A DNA stretch of 37,689 bases from Candidatus Melainabacteria bacterium GWF2_37_15 (GTDB lineage: Bacteria; Cyanobacteriota; Vampirovibrionia; Gastranaerophilales; UBA9971): NCBI GenBank assembly GCA_001784565.1, contig MFRL01000051.1:1-37689 (forward strand), written 5' to 3'. The notes beneath the pieces were generated by a model. It saw only the letters and a list, made by a program, of their open reading frames with translations, was not told where the DNA came from and did not search any database. The position numbers and the translations under genes were made by a program. Positions within the stretch are counted from its first letter, which is position 1, and each line of letters opens with the position of its first letter. Shown here piece by piece: positions 25,873 to 34,939 of this stretch.

Positions 25873-26000
25873 AAAAATAGTATTTTAAATCTGACTTTAT
25901 ATAAAATTAGTATAATTTATTTTAAATAAATTTGTACATTTTAGCTTATTTGTGGAGTCAAGCCTCATCGCCCCAGTTCCCAAACTTAATTAAATAAACC

Positions 26001-26028
26001 AAAAAAAAAGGACAGCTGTTACACTGTC
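26001..26028 (-). terminator. Candidate terminator downstream of the M14 peptidase gene
   Basis: On the minus strand GACAG (26028-26024) and CTGTC (26015-26011) form a short stem with an 8-base loop, followed by a run of nine T (26009-26001). It lies about 245 bases after the peptidase stop, so the GGTAA repeat would be part of that mRNA's 3' region. The remainder of 25873-26273 contains only AT-rich DNA and the repeat. Confidence 0.55.
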
Positions 26029-26053
26029 TCATTCTCCTAATACTTTTTCTGTA

Positions 26054-26140
26054 GGTAAGGTAAAGTAAGGAAAGGTAAGGGAAAGGTAAGGTAAGGTAAG
26101 GTAAGGTAAGGTAAGGTAAGGTAAGGGAAAGGTAAGGGAA
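26054..26140. repeat. GGTAA pentanucleotide tandem repeat
   Basis: Eight uninterrupted GGTAA units lie at 26085-26124, flanked by variant units (AGTAA, GGAAA, GGGAAA, GGGAA) that stretch the tract to about 87 bases. It is not in a gene. Such short-unit tracts change copy number by slippage. It lies between the M14 peptidase stop and its probable terminator. Confidence 0.95.
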
Positions 26141-26273
26141 TGTTAGGTTTTATTTATTTTTGATTTTGTACATCTTATACTATTATAAAAACCAAGATAT
26201 ATAAAAAATTGCTATTTTGAATATATAAAATAGATAAATAGTTAATATTTCTTAATACAAAACAAACAAAAAA

Positions 26274-26912
26274 TTATTTTAGAGAAATAAAATACTGGAA
26301 AGCCTTTCTATTATCATACCAGAGCTGATCAAGGGTACCTGACTCGGGGAGCTCCAGCGTTATAATAGGGATGTTTCTCTCTTTTCCTGCATAAGTCCCA
26401 AAAGATCCAGGTGTAGGATATCCAATATCCACTTGTACAGGGTAACCATTAAGCCTGGAAATATTCTCCGCCATGTTATCCGCCGGGCCATCATAATTGA
26501 CTACTTCATAAGGCGCATGTATAGTAAGAATTCTATCCGGCTTATACTCATTCATTATTTCCATCACGAATTTTGTTTCTAACTCTGGTTCTTTATCTAT
26601 ATTAGGCTGATTCTTCGTTGGAAAATCTCTGTTTAAATCCACCCCATTCGCATTTTCCCTTGTATTTTGGGCTTTTCCATCTGGGTTAAGACATGGGACT
26701 AATAAGACTACACTGGAAGCTAATAGATCCGGATTCTTTCTTATGTCATTAATTAAACTATTTACAAGGTATTCCCCCGCCGGTTCATCACCATGGAACA
26801 CACCTATAATGAGCGCAGTAGATGTAACTTTAAAACCTGAATTTCCAGCTTTATAAAGCTGAATGTTATTACTTTTTGAGGTAAATATTTCTTTTACTTT
26901 CGTAATAATCAT
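26274..26912 (-). CDS. M14-family zinc carboxypeptidase, MpaA-like
   Basis: 212 residues with the M14 metallopeptidase signature: zinc ligands H40 and E43 (HGDE), then NPDG and NGVDLNRDFPT (89-99), third ligand H132 (TIHAPY), and catalytic E187 (ITLELPE). There is no signal peptide, matching MpaA, the cytoplasmic amidase that removes diaminopimelate from murein tripeptide during wall recycling. The length is near that of MpaA. Other options are a succinylglutamate desuccinylase-like deacylase. No other recycling gene is adjacent, but wall genes dominate the window. Confidence 0.85.
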   Translation of the reverse strand: MIITKVKEIFTSKSNNIQLYKAGNSGFKVTSTALIIGVFHGDEPAGEYLVNSLINDIRKNPDLLASSVVLLVPCLNPDGKAQNTRENANGVDLNRDFPTKNQPNIDKEPELETKFVMEIMNEYKPDRILTIHAPYEVVNYDGPADNMAENISRLNGYPVQVDIGYPTPGSFGTYAGKERNIPIITLELPESGTLDQLWYDNRKAFQYFISLK

Positions 26913-27081
26913 AACGCAATCATAACACCAAATTTGATAATAAGAAAAGGAGTTTGTTTAATAAGGAATACTTTGAAGCTATGTTAATTTTTTCACTATA
27001 TGAAAGGAATTTTATGAAAATTTTCTTATCTTGCGTATATAATATATATATTACAACTTGGATTAAGTAGAGGCCAATATT

Positions 27082-27474
27082 ATGAATAAATCAGATAATT
27101 TTATTAAAAATTATCCAGCTTCAGTCATTAATATTGAACCGCGAAATAACTCTATAGACTTATGGAGAGACATTTTAACATATTCAGTTAATCTAAGCGG
27201 GAACTGGATGTTATCAAAACAGGTTTTTTATGTCTGTATAGCACCTACAGCTGAAAAAAATCCTGCAAGGTTTGCCGCATGGATCATGGAAATGGTAAAC
27301 AAATCAGACATAAAGATTAAATCCAGAGCAGAATTTATCGAGGCTATAGATTATTTAAGGAAATTAGATGGCAAAACAGACAAATCCGGCATAAAAAAAG
27401 CACTTTACCATTTATTTCAATCCGGGCTGGCAGAATCATTATATGCATCTCGGGCATTGAAGAACAGCGCCTAG
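27082..27474 (+). CDS. Hypothetical protein
   Basis: 130 residues, not recognised. Mixed hydrophobic and charged, mainly helical, with conserved-looking WRDILTYSVNLSGNWMLSKQ (about 28-47) and a C-terminal basic helix (IKKALYHLFQSGLAESLYASR). No signal peptide or motif. GAGG lies upstream of the ATG and TATAAT is present at about 27037-27042. It faces hydF tail to tail with a 7-base gap. Function cannot be inferred. Confidence 0.65.
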   Translation: MNKSDNFIKNYPASVINIEPRNNSIDLWRDILTYSVNLSGNWMLSKQVFYVCIAPTAEKNPARFAAWIMEMVNKSDIKIKSRAEFIEAIDYLRKLDGKTDKSGIKKALYHLFQSGLAESLYASRALKNSA

Positions 27475-27481
27475 GCAACAG

Positions 27482-28654
27482 TTAAACAAACAGCTCAATA
27501 GCCCGCTCAAATATTCCAAGAGAATATGCTATCGTTAACCCATAGTTTGTGATTGGCACACCAGCAGCATTTGCTTTTGCAATTCTTGACAGAATCTCCC
27601 TCCGGTTAGTCATGCATGCCCCACAGTGGATTATAAGTTTATATTGCTGTATGTTTTCAGGAAAATCATGGCCTGCATAAGTATCGAATACCAGCTTTGT
27701 GCCTGTGTATTGAGTCAACCACCTCGGAATTTTAACCCTGCCTATATCATCTCCTATCGGGTGATGGGTACATGACTCACAGATTAGAACTTTATCACCG
27801 GATTTAAGGTTTTCTATAGCACGTGTGCCTTTAATAAGCTCATTCAATTCCCCTTTTAGCCGCGCAAATAGTATAGAAAACGACGTCAGCTTTATGCCGG
27901 GAGGAACATCAGCTGATACTTTAAGAAAAGCCTGAGAGTCAGTTATCACAAGTGCGGGAGGTTTATTTAACCTGTTTAATGCTTCTCGCAACTCCCTTTC
28001 TTTGACAACCATTACCATTGAATCATTATCAAGCAGGTCACGTATGGTCTGCACCTGTGGCAGAATTAACCTGCCCTTTGGAGCTTCAAGGTCAATTGGC
28101 ACCACAAGCACTGCCAGTTCCCCCGGAGGAACAAGATCAGAAGCAATAGCTGACGTGTTAAGGAATTCTTCAGGAGCTGTTTTTATTATTTTTTGTTTTA
28201 AATCATCAATCCCGGTGTTTTCTTTTGCCGAGACAAGGATGGCTTCTGTATTTAAGCTATTTTTATCTAAAAGGTCTGATTTATTAAGAACGGAGATTAT
28301 AGGGATTTTTCTGTTGTTAAATTCATCATCGAGGGATATCTCAAAACTACCCCACACAGGATTTTCCGACACAATTATCGCAAGGTCGACTCTATCAAAG
28401 ATTTTTTTTGTTTTCTGGATTCTTTTTTCACCCAGACTGCCCTCATCATCAATACCTGCGGTATCAACAAACAGCACCGGCCCTAATGGCAAAAGTTCCA
28501 TAGCCTTTTCCACCGGGTCAGTAGTTGTTCCGGCAACGTCAGAAACAAGGGACGTGTCCTGATTAGTCAATCTATTAAGTATGCTTGACTTTCCCACATT
28601 TCTGCGGCCAAAAATCCCTATATGTAAACGCATTCCACGTGGTGTATTTTGCAT
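27482..28654 (-). CDS. hydF: [FeFe]-hydrogenase maturation GTPase HydF
   Basis: 390 residues. HydF is the scaffold that carries the two-iron subcluster made by HydE and HydG to the hydrogenase HydA. An Era-like GTPase domain is at the N-terminus (P-loop GRRNVGKS 16-23; DTAG 64-67; NKSD 124-127). The central dimerisation domain follows, and the C-terminal cluster-binding domain has C295-T-H297 and HCGAC (C344, C347) for the [4Fe-4S] cluster. All are intact. hydE, hydG and hydA are not in the window. It starts 2 bases after the amidase gene, with AAAGGGA inside that gene's end, so the two share a message. It implies hydrogen metabolism. Confidence 0.96.
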   Translation of the reverse strand: MQNTPRGMRLHIGIFGRRNVGKSSILNRLTNQDTSLVSDVAGTTTDPVEKAMELLPLGPVLFVDTAGIDDEGSLGEKRIQKTKKIFDRVDLAIIVSENPVWGSFEISLDDEFNNRKIPIISVLNKSDLLDKNSLNTEAILVSAKENTGIDDLKQKIIKTAPEEFLNTSAIASDLVPPGELAVLVVPIDLEAPKGRLILPQVQTIRDLLDNDSMVMVVKERELREALNRLNKPPALVITDSQAFLKVSADVPPGIKLTSFSILFARLKGELNELIKGTRAIENLKSGDKVLICESCTHHPIGDDIGRVKIPRWLTQYTGTKLVFDTYAGHDFPENIQQYKLIIHCGACMTNRREILSRIAKANAAGVPITNYGLTIAYSLGIFERAIELFV

Positions 28655-28656
28655 GA

Positions 28657-30492
28657 TTATCCCTTTTTACCTGAGTTTTCTTTATTTGCTGCCTCAGAAT
28701 TCACAAACATAAAATACTCTAATCCCCGCACAATGGAAGCAGCTATTTTATCCTGGAATTCAGGCTTGGTTAAAAGAGCATATTCGTCAGGATTTATCAT
28801 AAAGCCCGTTTCCAAAAGAACGGATAAGAATTCCTGCGGCCGTGTAACAACTAAACTATCCCAGAAAATTCCAAAATCGTTAAACATTACATCTTCCAGA
28901 AGAGCTTTATGAAGAATTTTCGCCATGGGCAGGGATTGCGAATGATAGTAATAAGTACTTGTTCCATGCTCCTGATAAGGATTTCTACCGTCAGGAAGTG
29001 AGTTATTGTGTATACTGAGAAATATTTGGGCATCCTTATTATTTGCAAACTTTACCCTGTCGTATATTTCAACATCTTCATCAATTGTTCTTGTCATAAT
29101 AACGTTTGCACCCTTTTTTTCAAGAAGGGTTTTCAGTTTATTTGCTATTTCCAGGTTAACCTGTTTTTCCGGGATGCCGGTAGGACCCACCACCCCTTTT
29201 TCTTTTCCGCCATGTCCCGGGTCTATACATATATTTATGTTTTTTAAAGGGTTATCAGCATTAATTACAGGCGGTTTTTTGAGTTCTAATACAAGCGTAT
29301 CCCCTTCATAATAATACCTATAACCCCAGAACTGCCGGGCAGCTGCTTTAATATTAATTTTAACAGCATCCTTTGTTTCCTGGTTCAATTTTATTTCTTT
29401 TATAAATTTGTCCGCATTTTTATAGGAAAAAAGGTCTACATCAGCCTTAACACCGAATATTTTAAGATACATCTCATTTTCAGAGGGCTGTTCTATAATA
29501 ATCGGGTTCTTTTGCGGCAGGAGTAACTTAATATATATATTTTTTTCATCAGAACTCATATTTAACAGCTCAATTGAGCTTTCTGAAATCGGAGTACCCG
29601 GCGGCAACACAGAAACATCTTTTTCAGAAATCCAGCCCTCCTGCATTTCTCCCATTTTAAACCTGTAATCATTCCCTATTTTTCCTGTAAGGTTAAGCAT
29701 AGTTCCTTCAGGAAGCGGAGTAAGCCTGCTTTGTTCAGGGGATGTCCTGACAGTTGCATAATTAGTTGATATCAGGGCCATAATTGGAGGGAAATCAGGC
29801 GGAATTGTAGAAACCGTAACAGGTGCTGTATGACTGATCTTACCTTTATCAGAAACCAATTGAATTACTATAGGCTCTTTGTTAAATACGTCTTTTTCCT
29901 GTATTTTATATGTTCCCTTGTATACACCCTTTACTGGGGCCTGAGAGCTAACAACTGATTTACCATAAACAGGTTCTTTCCTGATATATTTAGGCGGCTG
30001 TTCAATCATAGGTATATTTTGCCTGTCTTTACCTATAGAAAAATATGCTTTGTTACCTGTAGAACCCATAAAGCTAACTTGCAAAAGATCGCCCGCCTTA
30101 TAAACTACTGATTTATTCGGTAATACTGAGGTTTGCTTTATTAATAAAGGATATGGTGGGATTGTTTTTGCATATTCAGGAGCATTAACGGTGTATGTTA
30201 ACTTTCTTTTTACTGTTGGGCTGTAAGATTCTATAGTTACCTGGTTAGCACCGGGGTTCAGATTTACCACATGTACAAAACCTCCATCAGGGTAAACTTT
30301 TACCTTTTCATTATTGATTTTAAGGCTTGCGTCACTTTGGGTATTGCCAATAAAAAATGCTGAATATGCATTTATTTGTGCATTATTTTCAGGATATATA
30401 ATCTTAAGGGCTCTGGCGGGAGTAACCGCACAGAACGTTACAATTAGTAAAGCCAATAAAACAATGTGTATGCGTCTGTTAGCTGTTTTCAT
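28657..30492 (-). CDS. N-acetylmuramoyl-L-alanine amidase with SH3-like and AMIN-like regions
   Basis: 611 residues. A signal peptide (about 1-28, ending ARA) is followed by beta-rich N-terminal domains, an SH3-like region (about 235-296), an AMIN-like stretch (about 303-405) and a C-terminal Amidase_3 domain (about 418-600). Zinc ligands are H427 (DPGHGG), E442 and H495 (SIHNN), and the catalytic Glu is E561 (LLETGF). It cleaves the amide between MurNAc and L-Ala, typically to split the septum. It is transcribed divergently from minC across 110 bases, which places septum splitting beside septum placement. SD AGGTGG precedes the ATG. The last bases carry the hydF ribosome site. Confidence 0.95.
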   Translation of the reverse strand: MKTANRRIHIVLLALLIVTFCAVTPARALKIIYPENNAQINAYSAFFIGNTQSDASLKINNEKVKVYPDGGFVHVVNLNPGANQVTIESYSPTVKRKLTYTVNAPEYAKTIPPYPLLIKQTSVLPNKSVVYKAGDLLQVSFMGSTGNKAYFSIGKDRQNIPMIEQPPKYIRKEPVYGKSVVSSQAPVKGVYKGTYKIQEKDVFNKEPIVIQLVSDKGKISHTAPVTVSTIPPDFPPIMALISTNYATVRTSPEQSRLTPLPEGTMLNLTGKIGNDYRFKMGEMQEGWISEKDVSVLPPGTPISESSIELLNMSSDEKNIYIKLLLPQKNPIIIEQPSENEMYLKIFGVKADVDLFSYKNADKFIKEIKLNQETKDAVKINIKAAARQFWGYRYYYEGDTLVLELKKPPVINADNPLKNINICIDPGHGGKEKGVVGPTGIPEKQVNLEIANKLKTLLEKKGANVIMTRTIDEDVEIYDRVKFANNKDAQIFLSIHNNSLPDGRNPYQEHGTSTYYYHSQSLPMAKILHKALLEDVMFNDFGIFWDSLVVTRPQEFLSVLLETGFMINPDEYALLTKPEFQDKIAASIVRGLEYFMFVNSEAANKENSGKKG

Positions 30493-30553
30493 ATTTTAAT
30501 ACCACCTAATATCTTCAATATATCTTGCAATTGTATAAAAATTTGTTTAATAA

Positions 30554-30559
30554 TATAGT
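30554..30559 (+). promoter_or_regulatory. Candidate -10 box for minCDE
   Basis: TATAGT 43 bases before the minC ATG, in the 110-base space shared with the divergent amidase gene. Confidence 0.35.
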
Positions 30560-30602
30560 AACTGAAAATTATAATTAATTGGGCACGACGAGTGAGGTTT
30601 TA

Positions 30603-31352
30603 ATGAGTGAAGTTTTATGTAGGGAAGAAAATTTTATTGACCTGAGTAAGCTTAATTCACTTACTCCACCGGAAAATTTTCTTTTTGAACTTACAAACAT
30701 TATAGAGAAAAACAATTTCCAGGGCAAAACAGTAAAGATAAACTTTGGTGAAGTAAGGATAACAAATGATTACCTGAGAAGCATTTTGTCTGTTTTAAAA
30801 GGTTATAAAACAGACGTGGAAATGGTTTATGCTGAATCACAACAAACAATGTTGTCCGCAATTCAAGCAGGGCTAACAGTTTCAGGGCAGAAACCGGAAA
30901 TGGCTGAAACAGAGGAAATACCTGCGGAAACACCAATCGCAGAAGAAAAGGAACTTGAAAACCTTCTAAGTCAGAATTCAGCACCTACAGAACAAAGAAA
31001 CACATTTTACATTAAGCAAACTTTGAGATCCGGGCAACGGATTGAACATGACGGCAACTTAGTCATAATAGGTGACTGCAACGCAGGCTCGGAAATAATT
31101 GCTACCGGAGATATACTTGTATGGGGTATATTGGGCGGAATTGCGCATGCAGGCAGTAAAGGCGATGCAAGAGCATGTATCAGGGCATTCAAAATCAACG
31201 CTATACAGCTCAGGATCGCTGATTATCTGGCAAGAAAACCTGACAATATTGAACTGGATAAAACAGATAAATATGATTACTTTAATCCTGAAGAAGCGAA
31301 AATTTCTGAAGGAGAGATCGTGATATATTCGCTACATCAGGCAAATGATTAA
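30603..31352 (+). CDS. minC: Septum-site determining protein MinC
   Basis: Inhibits FtsZ polymerisation away from midcell. I chose the ATG at 30603 rather than an upstream TTG: GAGG lies 5 bases before it. This gives 249 residues. The N-terminal FtsZ-interacting half (about 1-90), an acidic linker rich in Glu/Pro/Thr (about 95-130), and the C-terminal beta-helix (QTLRSGQRIEHDGNLVIIGDCNAG, GDILVWGILGGIAHAG) that binds MinD and FtsZ tails are all present. It is the first gene of minCDE; minD starts 25 bases after its stop. Confidence 0.96.
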   Translation: MSEVLCREENFIDLSKLNSLTPPENFLFELTNIIEKNNFQGKTVKINFGEVRITNDYLRSILSVLKGYKTDVEMVYAESQQTMLSAIQAGLTVSGQKPEMAETEEIPAETPIAEEKELENLLSQNSAPTEQRNTFYIKQTLRSGQRIEHDGNLVIIGDCNAGSEIIATGDILVWGILGGIAHAGSKGDARACIRAFKINAIQLRIADYLARKPDNIELDKTDKYDYFNPEEAKISEGEIVIYSLHQAND

Positions 31353-31377
31353 ATTAGAAAAGGAGAAATCTTAAGAC

Positions 31378-32190
31378 ATGAGCGGAAGAGTAATAGTTGT
31401 TACATCGGGGAAAGGCGGAGTTGGTAAAACGACTTCCACAGCAAATATCGGCACAGCTCTTGCTAAAAACGGCGCAAAAGTTGTAATGATAGACACAGAC
31501 ATCGGCCTTAGAAACCTTGACCTGTTAATGGGTCTTGAAAACAGAATCGTTTACACACTTGTAGACGTTATAGAAGAAAAATGTAAACTGCAGCAGGCAC
31601 TTGTGAAGGACAAAAAGCTTCCATCACTTTCCTTATTAGCAGCAGCACAAACAAGAGATAAGACAGCAGTTAATTCTGACCAGATGAAAGATATTTGCAA
31701 TAAATTAAAAGAAGATTTTGATTTTGTGCTTATCGATTGCCCGGCCGGTATTGAGCAGGGATTCCAAAACGCAATAGCAGGAGCTAATGAAGCTATAATA
31801 GTTACAACTCCTGAAATGGCTGCGGTAAGAGATGCTGACAGAATCATCGGTCTTCTTGAAGCTAAAGAAGAGATTTTAAGCTACAAACTCGTACTCAACA
31901 GAGTAAGGCCAAAAATGATCCAGTCAAACGACATGTTAGGCGTAACTGACGTGCAGGATATCCTATCTGTGAAGCTGCTCGGCGTAATTCCCGAGGATGA
32001 AAATATTATCGTCAGCACCAACAGAGGTGAGCCAATCGTAAATATGGAAAATACCAAAGCTGGTACAGCATACAACAACATAGCCAGAAGGATACTTGGC
32101 GAAGAAGTGCCGGTTCCTGACTTTGAAACCCCTCCACCTAGCTTTGTGGACAGGTTAAAAAGTTTATTTATGGCAACCGCTAGAGTTTAG
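31378..32190 (+). CDS. minD: Septum-site determining ATPase MinD
   Basis: 270 residues. The deviant Walker A motif is GKGGVGKTT (11-19) with K12 and K17. DTDIGLRNLD follows the signature for the ParA/MinD family, and IDCPAGIEQGF is the Walker B region. The C-terminal amphipathic membrane-targeting sequence (VDRLKSLFMATARV) is present. ATP-bound MinD dimerises on the membrane and recruits MinC and MinE. Good ribosome site AAAGGAG. minE follows by 12 bases. Confidence 0.98.
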   Translation: MSGRVIVVTSGKGGVGKTTSTANIGTALAKNGAKVVMIDTDIGLRNLDLLMGLENRIVYTLVDVIEEKCKLQQALVKDKKLPSLSLLAAAQTRDKTAVNSDQMKDICNKLKEDFDFVLIDCPAGIEQGFQNAIAGANEAIIVTTPEMAAVRDADRIIGLLEAKEEILSYKLVLNRVRPKMIQSNDMLGVTDVQDILSVKLLGVIPEDENIIVSTNRGEPIVNMENTKAGTAYNNIARRILGEEVPVPDFETPPPSFVDRLKSLFMATARV

Positions 32191-32202
32191 GAGGATAGTC
32201 AC

Positions 32203-32535
32203 ATGAAATTATTAGATAGAAAACTCACCGATAAAATAAACGACATGATCAACGATATAGTTGAAACATGCAGCAGAATTCTTTCTACTGAAGCAAAGGT
32301 AGAGCAGGCATGTTCATTCGACAGTAAGGATGATGCAAAAAACCGGTTAAAGCTTGTTCTTATGCACGACAGAAGCCAGCTTTCACCTGCACAAATGGAA
32401 CAGATGAGAGACGAGCTGGTGGATGTTATTTCACGTTATGTGGAAATTGACAGGGAAGCGCTGGATCTTTGTCTTGAAGCAGAAACAAACACAATTGCAC
32501 TGGTTGCGAATATTCCTATTTTACGTGGTAAGTAG
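32203..32535 (+). CDS. minE: Min system topological factor MinE
   Basis: 110 residues, longer than the 88 of E. coli but common in the cyanobacterial lineage. The N-terminal helix (LLDRKLTDKINDMINDIVETCSR) is the membrane and MinD-contact segment, followed by AKNRLKLVLMHDRSQLSPAQM and the dimerisation domain LVDVISRYVEID. A C-terminal extension of about twenty residues ends IPILRGK. AGGAGG precedes the ATG. It is the last gene of the operon; a strong terminator follows. Confidence 0.95.
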   Translation: MKLLDRKLTDKINDMINDIVETCSRILSTEAKVEQACSFDSKDDAKNRLKLVLMHDRSQLSPAQMEQMRDELVDVISRYVEIDREALDLCLEAETNTIALVANIPILRGK

Positions 32536-32555
32536 TCGTATTTTTATAAATATGA

Positions 32556-32590
32556 AAAAACGGGAGCAGCTCGATGTTGCTCCCGTTTTT
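32556..32590. terminator. Bidirectional terminator between minE and recG
   Basis: AAAAACGGGAGCA (32556-32568) pairs with TGCTCCCGTTTTT (32578-32590) around a 9-base loop. The T tract serves minCDE on the plus strand and the A tract becomes a T tract for recG on the minus strand. Confidence 0.92.
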
Positions 32591-32597
32591 GTTATGA

Positions 32598-34925
32598 TTA
32601 AAACTCTATCTCTAAAGTGTCATTGGACAGCTTTTTATTTAATTGCGAATAATCCTTTAATTCATTATTCTTAACAAAATCAAACGCCGCTTCCCTCGCT
32701 ATCTCAAGCACACTGGCATCCCTGATAATATCAGCCAGCATTAAATCCGGCACACCACTCTGTCTTGTGCCCATAAATTCACCAGGACCTCGCAATTTTA
32801 AATCACTCTCCGCTATGACAAAACCATTATTTGTCTGTACCATTACTTCCAATCTTTCTCGTGTTTCCCTTGAGCGGGTATCAGCTACAAGAACGCAATA
32901 GGACTGTGCCTGTCCACGGCCAACCCGGCCTCTTAACTGGTGGAGCTGTGATAAACCAAATCGCTCACTGTTTTCTATCATCATTACTGTAGCATTGGGC
33001 ACGTCAACACCAACTTCTATAACAGTTGTGCTGACGAGGATGTTGTATTTGCCCGCTCTGAACTCCTCCATAACACGGTCTTTTTCTACATTGGGCATTT
33101 TACCGTGGACCAGCCCGATTTTAAGCTCGGGGAATACTGACTCCTGCAATTTTTCAGCTTCAATAGTTGCGGCTTTTGCGGACAGGGTCTCGGATTCATC
33201 TATCAGCGGGAATACTACATAGACCTGATGGCCTTTTTCTACTTCCTTTGCAATGAGGGTGTAGGCTTTCTTCCTTTCTCCAGGTGTAATTAAAGCGGTT
33301 TTAATCGGGATTCTTCCGGGCGGCAGCTCGTTAATCAGCGTTAAATCCATATCCCCATGCACGGTCAGAGCGAGAGTTCTTGGTATTGGCGTGGCGGTCA
33401 TGGTAAGGAGTTCGGGGTTAATGCCTTTGTTCTTAAGCTCTGCTCTCTGCTTTACTCCGAATCGGTGCTGCTCGTCAATAATAACCATACCGAGTTTGTT
33501 AAATTCAACATCCTCCTGGATAAGCGCATGAGTTCCAACAGCAACATGAATCTGGCCGCTTTTGAGGTTCTGGTGCATTTCTCGCCTAATTTTCACGCCG
33601 TGTTTTCCAACGAAAAGCCCTACGCTGAGTCCTAACGGTGTGAGCCATTGAGTGAAATTCCTGAAATGCTGCTCAGCCAGGATTTCAGTCGGGGCCATTA
33701 TCGCGCCCTGATATCCATTTTCTACAGCGGCAAGCAACGTCATACAAGCAACAACGGTTTTCCCGCTTCCCACATCCCCCTGCAAAAGACGGCGCATGGG
33801 TTCGGGCTTTTGCACATCCGCCATGATTTCATCAAATGCTTCCTTTTGTGCGTTAGTAAGCTCGAAAGGCAGGGATTTTACAAAATTTTCGACAAGTCCG
33901 TCTTTTTTGATTTCCAGTCGAAGTCCCTGCGTGTCAGTTTTGGCTTTTTGTCTTATAAGTGCCAGCTTAAGCTGCAGGAGGAAGAATTCCTCAAAAACCA
34001 GCCGAACTCTTGCCTGTTCAAGTTCAGCTCCTGAATTCGGAAAGTGGATCTGCTTTATAGCCTGTTTTTTTTCAATCAAATTAAACTTTTTCCTGATATG
34101 TTCAGGGATGAATTCCTCAATAAGCCCACTATATATCTCAATAGCGTTATTTATTGCACGTCTTAGTGTTTTAACATTGAGGTTTTCAGTTACCGGATAA
34201 ACAGGAACAATTCTATTCAGATGAAGAGAGTCGACTTCCTCAAGACCGCCACCTACAGCTTCCATTTCCGGGCTATCTATGGTTAGTTTTCCGGTGTAGT
34301 CATCGAATTTAACCACACCTGACACTATAATATTAGAATCTTTAGGGAATTGTGACCTATATCTTTCTACGACAAATTTGTTTGTTTTGCCAAAAAACCT
34401 GTTTATGGCTATTATTCCGGTGTTATCGGAAATCGTTATTGTAAATATAGTTAGGTTTGAGCGTTTTTTGCTCTCAAAATGGCCAACACCGATAATCTTT
34501 CCAAAAATTGTTACCTCAGTGCCTACAATTAAATCCTTGATTTGTGTCCTGTTTGCATAGTCAAGGTGCTTTCTGGGATAATAATGCAGCAGGTCATACG
34601 CGGTAAAAATCCCGAGTTTATGGAATAAAGCACCTACTTTTGGCCCCACTCCTTTAACATACATTACGTCTGTATCTTCGGGATTTTTTGGCGGTTTTCC
34701 TGTTTCACTCTTAATATGTTGTACTAACTGCTTAATCATCTTCATTCTGGAGGAAACATCAGATGTGGGGTACGTTTTAAAAACTTCATAGAGGTTCTTC
34801 CAGCCGTTTTGATCTATTTCCTCAAGAATAAACCTCGAAAAAGTGCGCGTTTTACCGCGAACATCAATGTAATTATGTTTAGCTTCCAATTCAACAGCTT
34901 GTTTTATAATTTCGAGATTTTTCAT
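32598..34925 (-). CDS. recG: ATP-dependent DNA helicase RecG
   Basis: Reverses stalled replication forks and branch-migrates Holliday junctions. The frame extends to a GTG at 34949, but the ATG at 34925 is favoured because the longer start would overlap the divergent gene. This gives 775 residues, longer than the 693 of E. coli owing to an N-terminal extension of about 90 residues. Then come a helix-hairpin-helix-like VKGVGPKVG, the OB wedge, Walker A GDVGSGKT (383-390), DEQH (484-487), TATPIPRTL, and the C-terminal motif QLRGRVGRGQ. All helicase motifs are intact. It ends just past the terminator shared with minE. Confidence 0.96.
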   Translation of the reverse strand: MKNLEIIKQAVELEAKHNYIDVRGKTRTFSRFILEEIDQNGWKNLYEVFKTYPTSDVSSRMKMIKQLVQHIKSETGKPPKNPEDTDVMYVKGVGPKVGALFHKLGIFTAYDLLHYYPRKHLDYANRTQIKDLIVGTEVTIFGKIIGVGHFESKKRSNLTIFTITISDNTGIIAINRFFGKTNKFVVERYRSQFPKDSNIIVSGVVKFDDYTGKLTIDSPEMEAVGGGLEEVDSLHLNRIVPVYPVTENLNVKTLRRAINNAIEIYSGLIEEFIPEHIRKKFNLIEKKQAIKQIHFPNSGAELEQARVRLVFEEFFLLQLKLALIRQKAKTDTQGLRLEIKKDGLVENFVKSLPFELTNAQKEAFDEIMADVQKPEPMRRLLQGDVGSGKTVVACMTLLAAVENGYQGAIMAPTEILAEQHFRNFTQWLTPLGLSVGLFVGKHGVKIRREMHQNLKSGQIHVAVGTHALIQEDVEFNKLGMVIIDEQHRFGVKQRAELKNKGINPELLTMTATPIPRTLALTVHGDMDLTLINELPPGRIPIKTALITPGERKKAYTLIAKEVEKGHQVYVVFPLIDESETLSAKAATIEAEKLQESVFPELKIGLVHGKMPNVEKDRVMEEFRAGKYNILVSTTVIEVGVDVPNATVMMIENSERFGLSQLHQLRGRVGRGQAQSYCVLVADTRSRETRERLEVMVQTNNGFVIAESDLKLRGPGEFMGTRQSGVPDLMLADIIRDASVLEIAREAAFDFVKNNELKDYSQLNKKLSNDTLEIEF

Positions 34926-34939
34926 AGTAATATTATGAT

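Noticed and set aside
26054-26140. The tandem repeat as a CRISPR array
   Set aside because: The unit is only 5 bases with no spacers; it is a microsatellite.
27014-27070. An 18-codon ORF with AAAGGA upstream, just before the gene at 27082, looking like a leader peptide
   Set aside because: It covers a TATAAT box (about 27037-27042) that is more likely the promoter of the downstream gene, so it would not be transcribed; no attenuator structure follows.
28002-28562. A 186-codon open frame on the plus strand
   Set aside because: It is fully antisense to hydF, which has all family motifs; no ribosome site and a Ser/Thr-rich translation typical of shadow frames.
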